Shown: one piece after another, positions 52,832 through 62,652 of the stretch
Layout: every line of letters starts with the position of its first letter
How positions within the stretch are numbered: the stretch's first letter is position 1
Source of the DNA: Myxococcales bacterium
GTDB taxonomy: Bacteria; Myxococcota_A; Polyangia; Polyangiales; Ga0077539
Assembly (NCBI GenBank): GCA_016793325.1
Contig: JAEUKI010000055.1
Span: forward strand, 1-64,000
Direction of reading: 5' to 3'
DNA: 64,000 nucleotides
Notes under the pieces: generated by a model
Databases searched by the model: none
Told to the model about the DNA's origin: nothing
What the model saw: only the letters and a program-made list of their open reading frames with translations
Made by a program: the position numbers and the translations under genes

Positions 52832-53797
52832 CTACTCTTCGATGGGCTCCGCAGGGAGCGCGGTCCATTTCGACGTCTCTTCGTCGTAGTCGACGGACAG
52901 CGCTTGCGCGTCCGATGGCGTGAATCGAATCACGAGCGCAGCGGACGACGCGTAGATCGCGTCGTCGGTCGCTGTGAGCTCGAAGCAGACTTCATCGAAC
53001 ACGCGCTCGAGCGTGGCGCCCTTGTCGAGGTAGAGGCCGCCTTCGTCGGACGCTGCGCTCCAGTACACGCCGCCGCGAAGCTCGCACGAGGCGTTGAGGT
53101 CTCCGTCGAACTCGCCTTCGATCTTGGCGATCGACGCGAGCGAGCCGCGTAGCCGCGTGCCCGACTCGCCCGCGATCCACACGACGCCGTCGCGGTCGAC
53201 GCGCACGCTGTTGAGGCGATCGTCGACGCCCGCGTCGATGCGCGTGAGCTTTCCGTCGCGAAGCGAGAGGATCGTGCCGTCCGCGCCGACGGCGATCGCA
53301 GTGTCTTTCGACGCAGCGACCGAGAGGAGCTCGAACTCGTCTTCCTCGCCTTCGGCTTCGATCGTGTGCCAGGTCTTTCCATCGAACCAGTTGATGTTGT
53401 TTCCGACGACGTAGCGCTGGCCGTTGTCGAGCGTGACGAACGCGCGCTGCGTTTGTCCATCGAGCTCGATCGACTCTGCGGGCTTCGCGAGGTCGTTCAA
53501 CGCGAAGCGGTGGAGCGCGCCTTCGGTGAGCACCCACAACGCTCCGCCCGAGAGCTCGATGTCCATGATCTGCTTGGCGATCGCGCAGAGTCGTTCGGCG
53601 GGTTCGGCGAAATCTCGCACGCGAAAGAGCACTGCGTGTTCTTGATCGAAGTCGTCCATGTCCCACAAGCGCGCCGCGAAGAGCGCGCTCCCGTCGGGGG
53701 CGATGACGATTCGCGAGATCTCGAGCGACGGGTCGCCGAAGTCGTCGGGCGATGGATCTTTTTTCACAGGCCGCGCGGGCCACAGTTGCTTGGGCAT
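52832..53797 (-). CDS. Beta-propeller-like protein, unknown function
   Basis: A 321-residue soluble protein without signal peptide. Repeating strand groups such as SRIVIAPDGSALFAARLWD, SVRVDRDGVVWIAGESG and SVAASKDTAIAVGADGTILSLRDG in short form suggest a beta-propeller with weakly conserved blades. Function unknown, no enzyme motifs. Ends 33 bp from the convergent peptidase gene. Confidence 0.7.
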   Translation of the reverse strand: MPKQLWPARPVKKDPSPDDFGDPSLEISRIVIAPDGSALFAARLWDMDDFDQEHAVLFRVRDFAEPAERLCAIAKQIMDIELSGGALWVLTEGALHRFALNDLAKPAESIELDGQTQRAFVTLDNGQRYVVGNNINWFDGKTWHTIEAEGEEDEFELLSVAASKDTAIAVGADGTILSLRDGKLTRIDAGVDDRLNSVRVDRDGVVWIAGESGTRLRGSLASIAKIEGEFDGDLNASCELRGGVYWSAASDEGGLYLDKGATLERVFDEVCFELTATDDAIYASSAALVIRFTPSDAQALSVDYDEETSKWTALPAEPIEE

Positions 53798-53854
53798 CGC
53801 GCGGGACCATCGCAGAAGCTCCCGCGCGCGTCGATGGCGTCGAGCGTCGCTCGT

Positions 53855-54625
53855 TCAGCAACGACCCCACGCGCCGTACACGACGTCGCCGATGAAGCTC
53901 GCGCCCGTCTCGACGAGCTCGCGTTCGAGTCGTTGGTCGAGCGTGTCGATGTCGATCTCGTCCTCCGTGGCGACGCCCTGCGCGACGATGCGCGGCATCA
54001 CCGCGCGAACCATCTCCGCGGTGGCGAGTCGTCGCTTCGCGGTCTGCATGACGGCCTCGACGCGGATGTCTTCGAGCACGAGCCCCGCGCCTTCGAAGAG
54101 CGACGGGAGCTCGAGCCCGAAGCGCGGATTGGCGTTCTCTCGTTGGACCATGGCCCACACCCACCCGTGGATCTTGTCGTGGAGCGGGGTCGGCGCGCTC
54201 GAGACTGGGACCATCGACGTGTCTTGCTCTTGCACGACGAACACGCCGCCCGATCGAACATGGGCTCGCGCCGCGCGCAGGGCTGCGATCGGGTCGCGCA
54301 CGTACATGAGCACGCGCCGGCCGACCGCTGCGTCGAACCGTCCGTCGAACGGATTCTCGAACGAAGCGTCGGCGAGCGCTCCGAGCTCGCTCATTTCGAA
54401 GCGAACGTTGCGCAAGCCGAGGCGAGCGGCGTTGGATCGAGCGACGGCGATGGCGTTGGGGTCGCGGTCGACGCCGACGACGTAGCCCTCGTCGCCGACG
54501 ATGCGCGAGAGCATCGCGGTGACTCTTCCGTGGCCGCTGCCGAGGTCGAGGACGCGCATTCCGCTGGTGATTCCCGCGTCCGAGACGAGTCGCTCGAGCA
54601 TCGCGTCACGAGGGTCGACGATCAT
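53855..54625 (-). CDS. SAM-dependent methyltransferase, class I
   Basis: A 256-residue cytoplasmic methyltransferase. Motif I is VLDLGSGHGRV (about 26-36), followed by VVGVDRDPNAI (acidic loop), FDAAVGRRVLMYV and GGVFVVQEQD. The C-terminal half is a substrate domain of unknown specificity. A 22-bp palindrome lies between it and the Cys-rich lipoprotein upstream. Confidence 0.87.
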   Translation of the reverse strand: MIVDPRDAMLERLVSDAGITSGMRVLDLGSGHGRVTAMLSRIVGDEGYVVGVDRDPNAIAVARSNAARLGLRNVRFEMSELGALADASFENPFDGRFDAAVGRRVLMYVRDPIAALRAARAHVRSGGVFVVQEQDTSMVPVSSAPTPLHDKIHGWVWAMVQRENANPRFGLELPSLFEGAGLVLEDIRVEAVMQTAKRRLATAEMVRAVMPRIVAQGVATEDEIDIDTLDQRLERELVETGASFIGDVVYGAWGRC

Positions 54626-54717
54626 GGTCGACGGCGTAGCACGGCGCGTCGACCGTGGCGCCGCCTGCGGTTGCCCTCACGCGACAGGCGTTGCGTCAGC
54701 GAGAAGCGGTCGAATCG

Positions 54718-54739
54718 TCATTCTCGATATCGAGAATGA
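54718..54739. promoter_or_regulatory. Perfect 22-bp palindrome
   Basis: CATTCTCGATATCGAGAATG (54719-54738) is perfectly palindromic and extends by one base on each side. It lies 16 bp downstream of the Cys-rich lipoprotein stop and 92 bp upstream of the methyltransferase start, on the same strand. It is either a terminator stem without a T-tract or an operator. Confidence 0.45.
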
Positions 54740-54755
54740 AGACCGAGCGCGCGGC

Positions 54756-57224
54756 TCACTGGCAGGGGCAGATCGAGAGTCGGCCGTTCGCAGCGCAGGA
54801 CACGCCAAGCTGGTCCATGTTGGTCCGGTGGTTCGCAGGACATCCCGAGAACGACGAGCAGAACAACGGCCCAACCAGCGTCGCGGGCGTCGATCGCGTC
54901 GCGCTGTTGTCCTCCATGCACGCGTACGTATACGACCCGAAGTTGACCGGCGTCGCGATCCCGAACGCGTTGGAGATCGTCTGGCACTCGGCGACAGAGT
55001 CCTGCGCAGCGAACCACGCCGCGTCGCTGATCGTGAAGGGCAAGCCGAGGCTCGCGCACACGTCGTTGCACGCTTGGCCGCATGTCGCGGGGTTGAAGCA
55101 CCAGCGCACGCCCGCGACCGTCTGGCAGTTCGGAACGGAGCACGCGCCGTTGATGCACGTCGTTCCGCCGCCGCACACGACGCCGCACGCGCCGCAGTTG
55201 CTGTTGCTGGTTTGCGTGTTGGTCTCGCAGCCGTTTGTGACGTTGCCGTCGCAGTTGGCGAAGCCCGCGTTGCACGAGCCGACGGTGCACATGCCCGCGC
55301 TGCACGCGGGGGTTCCGTTCGGGACGACGGCGCACGGCGTGTTGCAGCCGCCGCAGTGGCTCACGTTGGTCTGCGTGTTGATCTCGCAGCCGTTGGCCGC
55401 CATGCCGTCGCAGTTGCCGAAGCCCGCGTTGCAGGTGCCAAGGCCGCAGGCGCCCATCGCGCACACCGGCGCGCCGTTGGCGGGGGTGCTGCAGACCGTT
55501 CCGCACGCGCCGCAGTGAGAGAGGTTGCTGTTGAGGTTGACCTCGCAGCCGTTGGCGTCGTTTCCGTCGCAGTTCGCGAAGCCTGCGTTGCACGAGAGCA
55601 CGCGGCACGTGCTCGCCGCGCACACCGGAACCGCGTTGGCCAACGCGCACACCGTCCCGCACGTCCCGCAGTTGGCCGGGTCGAACGTCGTGTTCGTGCA
55701 CGCGCCCGAGCACACCGTGAGCCCCGCGCCGCACGAGGGAGCGCACGCGCCCGCCGAGCACACCTCGCCCGCGGGACACGCGCGGCCGCACACTCCGCAG
55801 TTGGCGTTGTCCGACTGGAGATTCACGCACGTTCCAGAGCAGTTGGTCTGGCCCATCGCGCACACCACGCGGCAGGCGCCCATGATGCACTGCTGTCCTG
55901 CGGCGCAGACTGTTCCGCACGTCCCGCAGCTGAGCGCGTCGGTCTGCAGGTCACGACACGTCCCGCTGCAGTTCGACTGTCCCGAGGGGCAGCTCACGAC
56001 GCACGCGCCCATCGAGCACGATTGTCCCGAGGGGCACACGGTCCCGCAGGTGCCGCAGCCGCGAGGATCGGTCTGCAAATCACGGCACGTTCCGCCGCAG
56101 TTCGTCTGGCCCGTCGGGCAGCTCACGACGCACGCGCCCATCGAGCACACTTGTCCGGCGCCGCAGACCGTTCCGCAGCCGCCGCAGTTGCGTCCGTCCG
56201 TTTGACGATCGACGCACACGCCGCCGCAGTTCTCCAAGCCCATCGGGCAGCGCACCGAGCAGCTGCCCATCGTGCACGCTTGTCCCGCAGGGCACGCCGT
56301 TCCGCACATCCCGCAGTTGGCGTTGTCGGTCTGCAGGTCGCGGCACGTCCCGCCGCACTCGGCGAGGCCCGCGCTGCACGAGGTCACGCACGCGCCCATC
56401 GTGCACACTTGTCCGGCAGGGCACGCCATCCCGCACGCGCCGCAGTTGCGGCTGTCGCTCTGCGTGTCGCGGCACGTTCCGCTGCAATTTTGCTGGCTGG
56501 GCGGGCACGACACCGCGCACGCGCCCATGGTGCACACCTGGCTCGCGCCGCACGCGTTGCCGCACGCTCCGCAGTTGCTCGGGTCCGTCGCGAGCTCGCG
56601 GCACTGGCCGCTACAGTTGGTCTGCCCCGGAGGACAGCTCACTTCGCACATCCCGTTGCGACAGACCGAGCCGGCGCCGCACGCGTTGCCGCACGCTCCG
56701 CAGTTGCGCGAATCCGTGCGCGTGTCCGTACAGAACCGCGCGCTCTCGCCGCCGTCGCCCGCGCTTCCATCGGCGCCGCCGTCCTCTGCGCCGCCGCAGG
56801 TCGTCAGGCCCGCGCCGCACTCGAGGACGCACGCGCCCGCGGAGCACACGAGGCCAGTCCCGCAGCGATTTCCGCAGGCTCCGCAGTGTTCGCGGTCCGT
56901 GTTCGTCGTGACGCACACGCCGCTGCACTCGCGCTGCGTCGGCGGACACGCGATCGCGCAGCGCCCCATCGAGCACACTTGCCCAGCGGCGCACGCGGTT
57001 CCGCAGCCGCCACAGTTTGCGGTGTCCGATTGGGTGTCGACGCAGCGACCGCTGCACGCGGTCTGGCCCGCGGTGCACTGAGGTGTCGCGTCCATCGTCG
57101 CGTCCATCGCGACGCTGGAGTCGCGCGCGTCGGGCACGCCCGTGTCGTCGCCGCCGACGACGGGCGAACTACAGCCCGCTGCCGCGAGCGCGGTGAGAAA
57201 GAGAACTTTGTTGAGTGCGTTCAT
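54756..57224 (-). CDS. Lipoprotein with fourteen Cys-rich tandem repeats
   Basis: An 822-residue surface lipoprotein: lipobox AAAGC (about residue 18), Asp-rich linker, then 14 tandem modules of about 40-55 residues. Modules 1-11 follow a pattern of CSGTCRD, NCGxCG and CxMGACxxxC with eight Cys; modules 12-14 carry NAGFxNCDG and NGCE instead. The C-terminal 125 residues form a Cys-rich end domain (CFNPATCGQACNDVC). Likely an adhesin or stiff spacer. The start is ATG 57224, just before the signal peptide. Upstream 57225-57972 has no gene. Confidence 0.85.
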   Translation of the reverse strand: MNALNKVLFLTALAAAGCSSPVVGGDDTGVPDARDSSVAMDATMDATPQCTAGQTACSGRCVDTQSDTANCGGCGTACAAGQVCSMGRCAIACPPTQRECSGVCVTTNTDREHCGACGNRCGTGLVCSAGACVLECGAGLTTCGGAEDGGADGSAGDGGESARFCTDTRTDSRNCGACGNACGAGSVCRNGMCEVSCPPGQTNCSGQCRELATDPSNCGACGNACGASQVCTMGACAVSCPPSQQNCSGTCRDTQSDSRNCGACGMACPAGQVCTMGACVTSCSAGLAECGGTCRDLQTDNANCGMCGTACPAGQACTMGSCSVRCPMGLENCGGVCVDRQTDGRNCGGCGTVCGAGQVCSMGACVVSCPTGQTNCGGTCRDLQTDPRGCGTCGTVCPSGQSCSMGACVVSCPSGQSNCSGTCRDLQTDALSCGTCGTVCAAGQQCIMGACRVVCAMGQTNCSGTCVNLQSDNANCGVCGRACPAGEVCSAGACAPSCGAGLTVCSGACTNTTFDPANCGTCGTVCALANAVPVCAASTCRVLSCNAGFANCDGNDANGCEVNLNSNLSHCGACGTVCSTPANGAPVCAMGACGLGTCNAGFGNCDGMAANGCEINTQTNVSHCGGCNTPCAVVPNGTPACSAGMCTVGSCNAGFANCDGNVTNGCETNTQTSNSNCGACGVVCGGGTTCINGACSVPNCQTVAGVRWCFNPATCGQACNDVCASLGLPFTISDAAWFAAQDSVAECQTISNAFGIATPVNFGSYTYACMEDNSATRSTPATLVGPLFCSSFSGCPANHRTNMDQLGVSCAANGRLSICPCQ

Positions 57225-57736
57225 GCGCGCAAACAATCGCGTCGCGTGCGTCGCGTCAATGACACTCTTGAACGTGACGATGTAGGGCCCTGGCGGCAGC
57301 GAGCACCACGCGCTGACGTCGTGGGATGCCCGGGGAAAATCGCGGCGATCGCGGTGGGGTGCGATTGCGCAGCGAGAGCGCTCTACCAGTCGACCGAGGC
57401 TTCGGGAATCGCAGCGTAGGCGATGGGCGGAGATGGGATAGAGGCACCTGATTTCAAGAGAGCATCGAGCGTCGCGGCGACGGCGGTGAGGGAGAGCCTC
57501 CGCGCATCACGCGTGCTTCGCGCGAAGCGGCGAAGGCCGGCCGCTGGGAGCGCGTGGGACTCGTGTGGCCACGGGGTCGACTCGGCCGAGCGCGGACCGC
57601 GTCGGAACAGTGAGCCAGTGGTTGTTCAGGTTGTCGGGCTGCGCTGGTTTCAGGCGCGCTCGTCTCATGGCCCTTCTGCAAATGGGGCTCAATGAGATCC
57701 ACGCAAATGCGGTGCGAGCGCGAGGCCTCACCCGCG

Positions 57737-57890
57737 GCTGCCGCGCGCCGCTCTCCCGCGCAATCTCGAGCGGGAGCGGGGCTTTGCCTTTGTGGGCTTT
57801 GCGAACCGCCGCTGGTCTTCTGCCACAACGCTTCGATCCCAGGAGCCCCTCTGCCGCCCGGAATCGCGCGGGAGAGGGGGGCGCGGCAGC
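57737..57890. repeat. 154-bp long inverted repeat in kinase leader region
   Basis: Arms 57737-57761 and 57866-57890 are inverted complements at 22 of 25 positions. Nested pairs inside (GGGGCT/AGCCCC and TTGTGG/CCACAA) would let the whole piece fold into one long hairpin. It lies in the 748-bp gene-free region 57225-57972, which otherwise shows nothing. The next gene starts at 57973. Confidence 0.6.
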
Positions 57891-57972
57891 GGGCGGGCGA
57901 GGGCCCCGTTTTGTCACCCATCGCGCTTCGATCGCGCCGTCGTTGCTCACTTCCGATACGCTCGCTGCGCAG

Positions 57973-60900
57973 GTGAGCGACGCGCCCTCGATCGATGGGT
58001 ACGACATTCTTCGCGAGCTCGGGCGCGGCGCGATGGGCGTCGTGTACCTCGCGCGCGATCGATTTCTCGAGCGCGAAGTCGCGATCAAGGTCGTCGCCGA
58101 GAGCGAGCTCACGATCGACGCGGTCGAGCGCTTCTTGCGCGAGGCGCGCGCGATGGCGCGGCTCTCGCACCCGAACGTCGTCACCGTGTTTCGCGCCGGC
58201 GTCACCGGCGGCGCGCCGTTTCTCGTGATGGAGCTCCTTCGAGGACGCTCGCTCGACGTCGTGCTCGAGGCAGACGGCGCGCTCTCGGCCGAGCGGTTGC
58301 TCACCGTCGCCATCGAGTCCGCGCGGGGCATCGCAGCAGCGCACGCGCGCGGCGTGGTCCATCGCGACATCAAGCCGTCCAACTTGTTCGCGACCGACGA
58401 GGGAACGGTCAAGGTCCTCGATTTCGGCATCGCGAAGCTCGCGACGACGGACGTCTCGACGGTCGCGGCGGCTGAACACGAAACGACTGGGAGAATCACT
58501 GCGCAATCGCTCGTTCCATCGGCGTCGAGCGCGGGCGGTGAGCGAGCGCCGTCGAGCGCTACACCTGCGCCCATCGCGCCGAGCGTCTCGTCCGACGACG
58601 CCGCGAAGCACGCGATCGCGTTCGACGCGACGCTCGCGCCGGGAAGCGACATCGGTCACAGCGACACGTTCGCCGTCACCGACACGCGATCCAACGGCTC
58701 GCGCGACTCGGGCGCAGGAACCCAAGTGAGCGGGACCGCGCTCTTCATGGCGCCCGAGGTGTGGCGCTCCGAAGGCGCGGATCACGCGTCGGACGTGTGG
58801 TCCCTCGGAGCGACGCTGTACATGCTCGCGACGACGAGACCGCCGTTCAACGGTCGAAGCGTCGCCGAAATCGCGTTCAACGTGCTCGTCACGACGCCCG
58901 TCGAGCCGCTGTCGGGCAAGCGCGCGGACCTGCCCGCAGAGCTCACGGACATCATCGAGCGCTGCCTCGCGAAGAACCGATCGAAGCGCTTCGCGAGCGC
59001 GGCCGAAGTGCTCGCTGCGCTCGAGCGACTCTCGCGCGCCGAGCGCGTGGCACGCGCGCCGAGGACGGACGCTCCCTATCCGGGACTGCGGCCGATGGAC
59101 GCGCAGGACCGCGATCGCTTCTTCGGTCGCGACGACGACGTCACGCGGATCATCGAGCGACTGCGCGGCGAATCGCTCGTCGTCCTCGTCGGCGCATCGG
59201 GCACAGGAAAGAGCTCGCTCGCGGCCGCGGGCATCGCTCCTGCGATCGCCGAGGGCGCGCTCGGCGAGCTTCGACCGTGGCGCGTCGTGCGCGTTCGGCC
59301 AGGGCGCTCACCCATTCGCGCGCTCGCAGGAGCCATCGCATCGACGTTGAGCCTCGACGTCGCCGACAGCGCCGCGCTCGACGCGCTCGCGCGAGAGCTC
59401 GCGACGCAACCCGACGCGCTCGCGCGGGTGTTGCGCGAGGCCGCGGTGCGCGATTCACAAGGCGTTTTGCTGCTCATCGATCAACTCGAAGAGCTCGTGA
59501 CGACCTCTGCGGGAGACGAGCGCGACGCGATCGCCGTGGCGTTGGCGCGGCTCGTCGAGGTGGCCCCGCGGGGCGTTCGTGTGTTGGCCACGGCGCGAAG
59601 TGATCTGTTCGACCGCTTGGGCTCGCTCGGCGAGCTCGGCGCGAGGCTCGGTCGCGCGACAGAGCTCGTTCGGCCGCTCGAAGGCGCGACGCTACGCGAG
59701 GCGATCGTCGAGCCCGCGCGCGCGGGAGGCGCGACGTTCGAAGACGAGAGCATCGTCGACAAAATCGTGGCGGACGTTGGGTCGAGCGCGGGGTCGCTTC
59801 CGCTCGTGGCGTTCGCGATGCGCGCGTGGTGGGACCGTCGAGACCGCGCTCGATCGCTGCTGCAGAGCTCCTCGTGGGAGTCGCTCGGCGGCGTCCTCGG
59901 CGCGCTCGGGGCCCACGCGGACGCTGTGTACGAGTCGCTCGGCGCCGAGGAGCGAGACGCGGCGCGCTCGCTCTTCTCTCGGCTCGTCGCCAACGATGGA
60001 ACCCGTCGCTACGCCACGCGCGCCGAGCTCGAAGCGAGCGCCTCGGGAAAGGCCCAAGAGCTCGCGCGGGCGATCGACGCGTTCGCGCGCGCGCGGCTCG
60101 TTCAATGCGAAGGCGACGAGCAATCGGGCAACTACACGATCGTCCACGAGTCGCTCTTTCGCGCGTGGCCTCGGCTGCGACAGTGGATCGACGCCGGTCG
60201 CGAGGATCGCGCGCTGCACCAGCAGCTCACCGAGGCCGTGCGCGCGTGGGAGTCCTCGGGACAACGCGACGAGCTGTTGTGGCACGGCGCGCTCTTGCAA
60301 GAGATCGCGCGCTGGCGCGAGGTGTACGACGACACGCTCTCGCCCGCGGAGCGCGCGTTCGTCCTGCGCTCGGTGCAGCGCGAGAGGCGCTCGCGTCGCT
60401 TCGGCGCGGTGGCCGTCGCAGGGCTCGTCCTCGGCCTCGGCGGCGCGGCCGCGTGGCAAGCGCGACAAGCGTCGCGCGCCCGGAGCGCGGCGACGGACGG
60501 AGCGAGGGCGCTCGCGAGCTACGAAGCCCGAGGTCGCGCAGAGATCACCGGGCGAACGACGGCCGCGGCGCTCGAGACCTCGGATCGAGATCCCTCCTCG
60601 GCGCTCGCGTGGCTCGTGAGCGCGTCGTACGCCCGCGGCGAAGCGAACCTCGTCGCGCGGGTCGCTGCGTTGGGCTTGGTCGAGCGCGGCGTCTCGATGC
60701 GCTTTCGGTGCACCAGCCGCGTGGCGCTCGGCGCGGACGGAGGCACCATCGCGTGCGCGATCGACGACAGCCTCTACTTGCTGAGCCTCGCAGACGGAAC
60801 GGTTCGCACCCTCGAAGTCCAACAGTCACCTCGCTCGCTCGCGGTCTCGCGCGACGGCTCGGTCCTGTACTGGGTCGACAGCGGACGGCAGCTCGTGCGC

Positions 60901-62637
60901 TGGGACGAGACCGGCGGTCGACGACGTCTTGCCAGCGAATTGCCTCGCGGAGTCGAGGTCGTCACGGACCCGTCCGGCGAGCGAGCGGTGATCGTCGACC
61001 TCGCAGGGGATCGCCTCTCGGTGTGGGATCCCTCCGCGACCGGGGCGCTGGCCGCACCGGACAGCGGCGTCTCGAGCGCCGCGTTGCCGGGCGACGCCTC
61101 GCTGCGCGTCGTGCTCGAGCCGTTGATGCCAGAACGAATCACCGGGCCGTGGACGCTCCATGTTCCGACGCCGTCGGCTGCGGTGCTCGCGGTGTCCGCG
61201 GATGGACGAACGAAGGTGCGGCGGATCTCGCTCGAGCGCGGCGCCGGGCGCGCGGGTGACGTGCTCGACTGCGCGACGTACCTCGTGCGAGGCGACGTGC
61301 TCTTGTGTCACGACGAGACCGTCGCGAGAGCGATCGTCGTGAGCTCGGGGACCGAGCGCGCGCTGACCGCGGACGAGGCGTCGCTGCTCGAAGTTGCGCG
61401 GGACGAAGCGGCGCCCGAGGTGCTCGCGCAGACCGGCGATCGCTCGGTGATCCGCGATCGACGCGGGATGGCTGTGTTGAACGGGAGCTTTCCCTTTTCG
61501 GGGCCGCTCGGCGTGCAGGGCGTCGCGGTGACGCGCGCGCTCATCGAGCCGACCTCGCACCGTGTGGCGCTCGTCGACGAAGCGGGGACGCTCCACGTGT
61601 ACGGCCTCGGGCTGCCCGCGATTCAGCGTGCAAATTGGCTGGCAGAAACGCCCGTCACCGACGCGGACCGCGTGCGCTCGACCCGCGCCGGGCGCATCGT
61701 CGCGCTCTCGCTCCCCGAGATGCGCGCCGCGGTGGCCGCGGTCGGGCTGGGGCTGTTCTCGGTGGACGTTCACGGCGCGCGCGTTCGTTGGTCCGCGCCC
61801 GAGCCCAACACCGTCGCCGTCGCGGCCGAGGGCAACCTCGCGATCCTCGGACTCGAGGGCGGCGCGGGCGTGATCGTCGACCCCGAGTTCGAACGCACGA
61901 CGCGCGGCGTGTTGCTCGAGCACGGCTCGCCCGTCGCCGTCGCGGTCTCGTCGGACGGAACGCGCGTCGCCGCCGCAGGACCTCGCGGCGACGCCGTGTG
62001 GCGCTCGGTCGCGCCCGGCGAGTGGCGTCGCGTGTCGTATCGCGCGTTCAGCGAGCTGTCCTCGGCGACCGCGCTCGCGACGCAGTCCGATCGGCTCGGC
62101 GTCGCGGGGCGGTGGCTCGGCGTCGTTCAGCAAGGGGCGCTCACGACGTTGGCCAACGGGAGCGCGGCGTTCTTCGATGCGCGCATGTCGCGGCTGCGCT
62201 TCGTCGACGTCGATCGCTTGTTCGGCGCTGACGAGCGCGGCTCGGCGTGGGTCGCTTGGTGTCGCGATCAGCGCTGTCGCGTCGAGTGGCTCGGCCTCGG
62301 CGACGACGTCGCGCCGCTCGGCTCGGACGCTGCGGTGACGGTCGGCGCGAAGGGCGCTGTGCGCCTGCTCGTCCGCGGCAGGAGCGGTGAGTTCTCGGTG
62401 TTCGCGCCCGGTCGCATCGAGGGCTTCGGCGAGATGGGCCCGGGGCAGGGCGCGATCGACGTGGACAACGCGTCGCTCGTGCTCGCGGGTCCCGCGACCA
62501 GCCCCACCCTCGTTCGAATCGAGCTCCCGCCATCGTCGCCGACGGCGTTCGCTCGTTGGGTCGCCGCGCGCACCAACGTCTCCGTCGGCCCGGGCGGAAA
62601 CGTGCAGATCGGCGCTCCACCCTCGACGCTTCCGTGA
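57973..62637 (+). CDS. Giant Ser/Thr kinase-nSTAND-propeller protein
   Basis: A 1554-residue protein from GTG 57973. The kinase domain (about 10-330): GRGAMG, VAIKVV, HRDIKPSN (His about 130), VLDFGIAKL, and a long insert before APEVW. Then an nSTAND1-type NTPase (about 365-800): YPGLRPMDA, FFGRDDDV, P-loop GASGTGKSS (about 407-415), LLLIDQLEEL (Walker B). A transmembrane helix near 811-830 separates a C-terminal irregular beta-propeller (about 860-1554). Such proteins join signal sensing, NTPase switching and phosphorylation. The long inverted repeat at 57737 lies in its leader. Confidence 0.9.
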   Translation: MSDAPSIDGYDILRELGRGAMGVVYLARDRFLEREVAIKVVAESELTIDAVERFLREARAMARLSHPNVVTVFRAGVTGGAPFLVMELLRGRSLDVVLEADGALSAERLLTVAIESARGIAAAHARGVVHRDIKPSNLFATDEGTVKVLDFGIAKLATTDVSTVAAAEHETTGRITAQSLVPSASSAGGERAPSSATPAPIAPSVSSDDAAKHAIAFDATLAPGSDIGHSDTFAVTDTRSNGSRDSGAGTQVSGTALFMAPEVWRSEGADHASDVWSLGATLYMLATTRPPFNGRSVAEIAFNVLVTTPVEPLSGKRADLPAELTDIIERCLAKNRSKRFASAAEVLAALERLSRAERVARAPRTDAPYPGLRPMDAQDRDRFFGRDDDVTRIIERLRGESLVVLVGASGTGKSSLAAAGIAPAIAEGALGELRPWRVVRVRPGRSPIRALAGAIASTLSLDVADSAALDALARELATQPDALARVLREAAVRDSQGVLLLIDQLEELVTTSAGDERDAIAVALARLVEVAPRGVRVLATARSDLFDRLGSLGELGARLGRATELVRPLEGATLREAIVEPARAGGATFEDESIVDKIVADVGSSAGSLPLVAFAMRAWWDRRDRARSLLQSSSWESLGGVLGALGAHADAVYESLGAEERDAARSLFSRLVANDGTRRYATRAELEASASGKAQELARAIDAFARARLVQCEGDEQSGNYTIVHESLFRAWPRLRQWIDAGREDRALHQQLTEAVRAWESSGQRDELLWHGALLQEIARWREVYDDTLSPAERAFVLRSVQRERRSRRFGAVAVAGLVLGLGGAAAWQARQASRARSAATDGARALASYEARGRAEITGRTTAAALETSDRDPSSALAWLVSASYARGEANLVARVAALGLVERGVSMRFRCTSRVALGADGGTIACAIDDSLYLLSLADGTVRTLEVQQSPRSLAVSRDGSVLYWVDSGRQLVRWDETGGRRRLASELPRGVEVVTDPSGERAVIVDLAGDRLSVWDPSATGALAAPDSGVSSAALPGDASLRVVLEPLMPERITGPWTLHVPTPSAAVLAVSADGRTKVRRISLERGAGRAGDVLDCATYLVRGDVLLCHDETVARAIVVSSGTERALTADEASLLEVARDEAAPEVLAQTGDRSVIRDRRGMAVLNGSFPFSGPLGVQGVAVTRALIEPTSHRVALVDEAGTLHVYGLGLPAIQRANWLAETPVTDADRVRSTRAGRIVALSLPEMRAAVAAVGLGLFSVDVHGARVRWSAPEPNTVAVAAEGNLAILGLEGGAGVIVDPEFERTTRGVLLEHGSPVAVAVSSDGTRVAAAGPRGDAVWRSVAPGEWRRVSYRAFSELSSATALATQSDRLGVAGRWLGVVQQGALTTLANGSAAFFDARMSRLRFVDVDRLFGADERGSAWVAWCRDQRCRVEWLGLGDDVAPLGSDAAVTVGAKGAVRLLVRGRSGEFSVFAPGRIEGFGEMGPGQGAIDVDNASLVLAGPATSPTLVRIELPPSSPTAFARWVAARTNVSVGPGGNVQIGAPPSTLP

Positions 62638-62652
62638 GAACAATACGGGCTC

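Noticed and set aside
54756..57224. Regular repeats suggested a CRISPR or satellite array
   Set aside because: The unit length of about 110-165 nt, open reading frame, and Cys-conserved translation show tandem protein modules rather than a CRISPR.
54501..57419. A 972-codon plus-strand frame
   Set aside because: It runs antisense to the Cys-repeat lipoprotein; its Ala/Arg/His repeats merely mirror the tandem Cys modules.
57565..57972. N-terminal extension of the giant kinase
   Set aside because: The 136 extra codons have no kinase-like sequence, cross a long inverted repeat, and precede a GTG that starts just before the kinase glycine loop.
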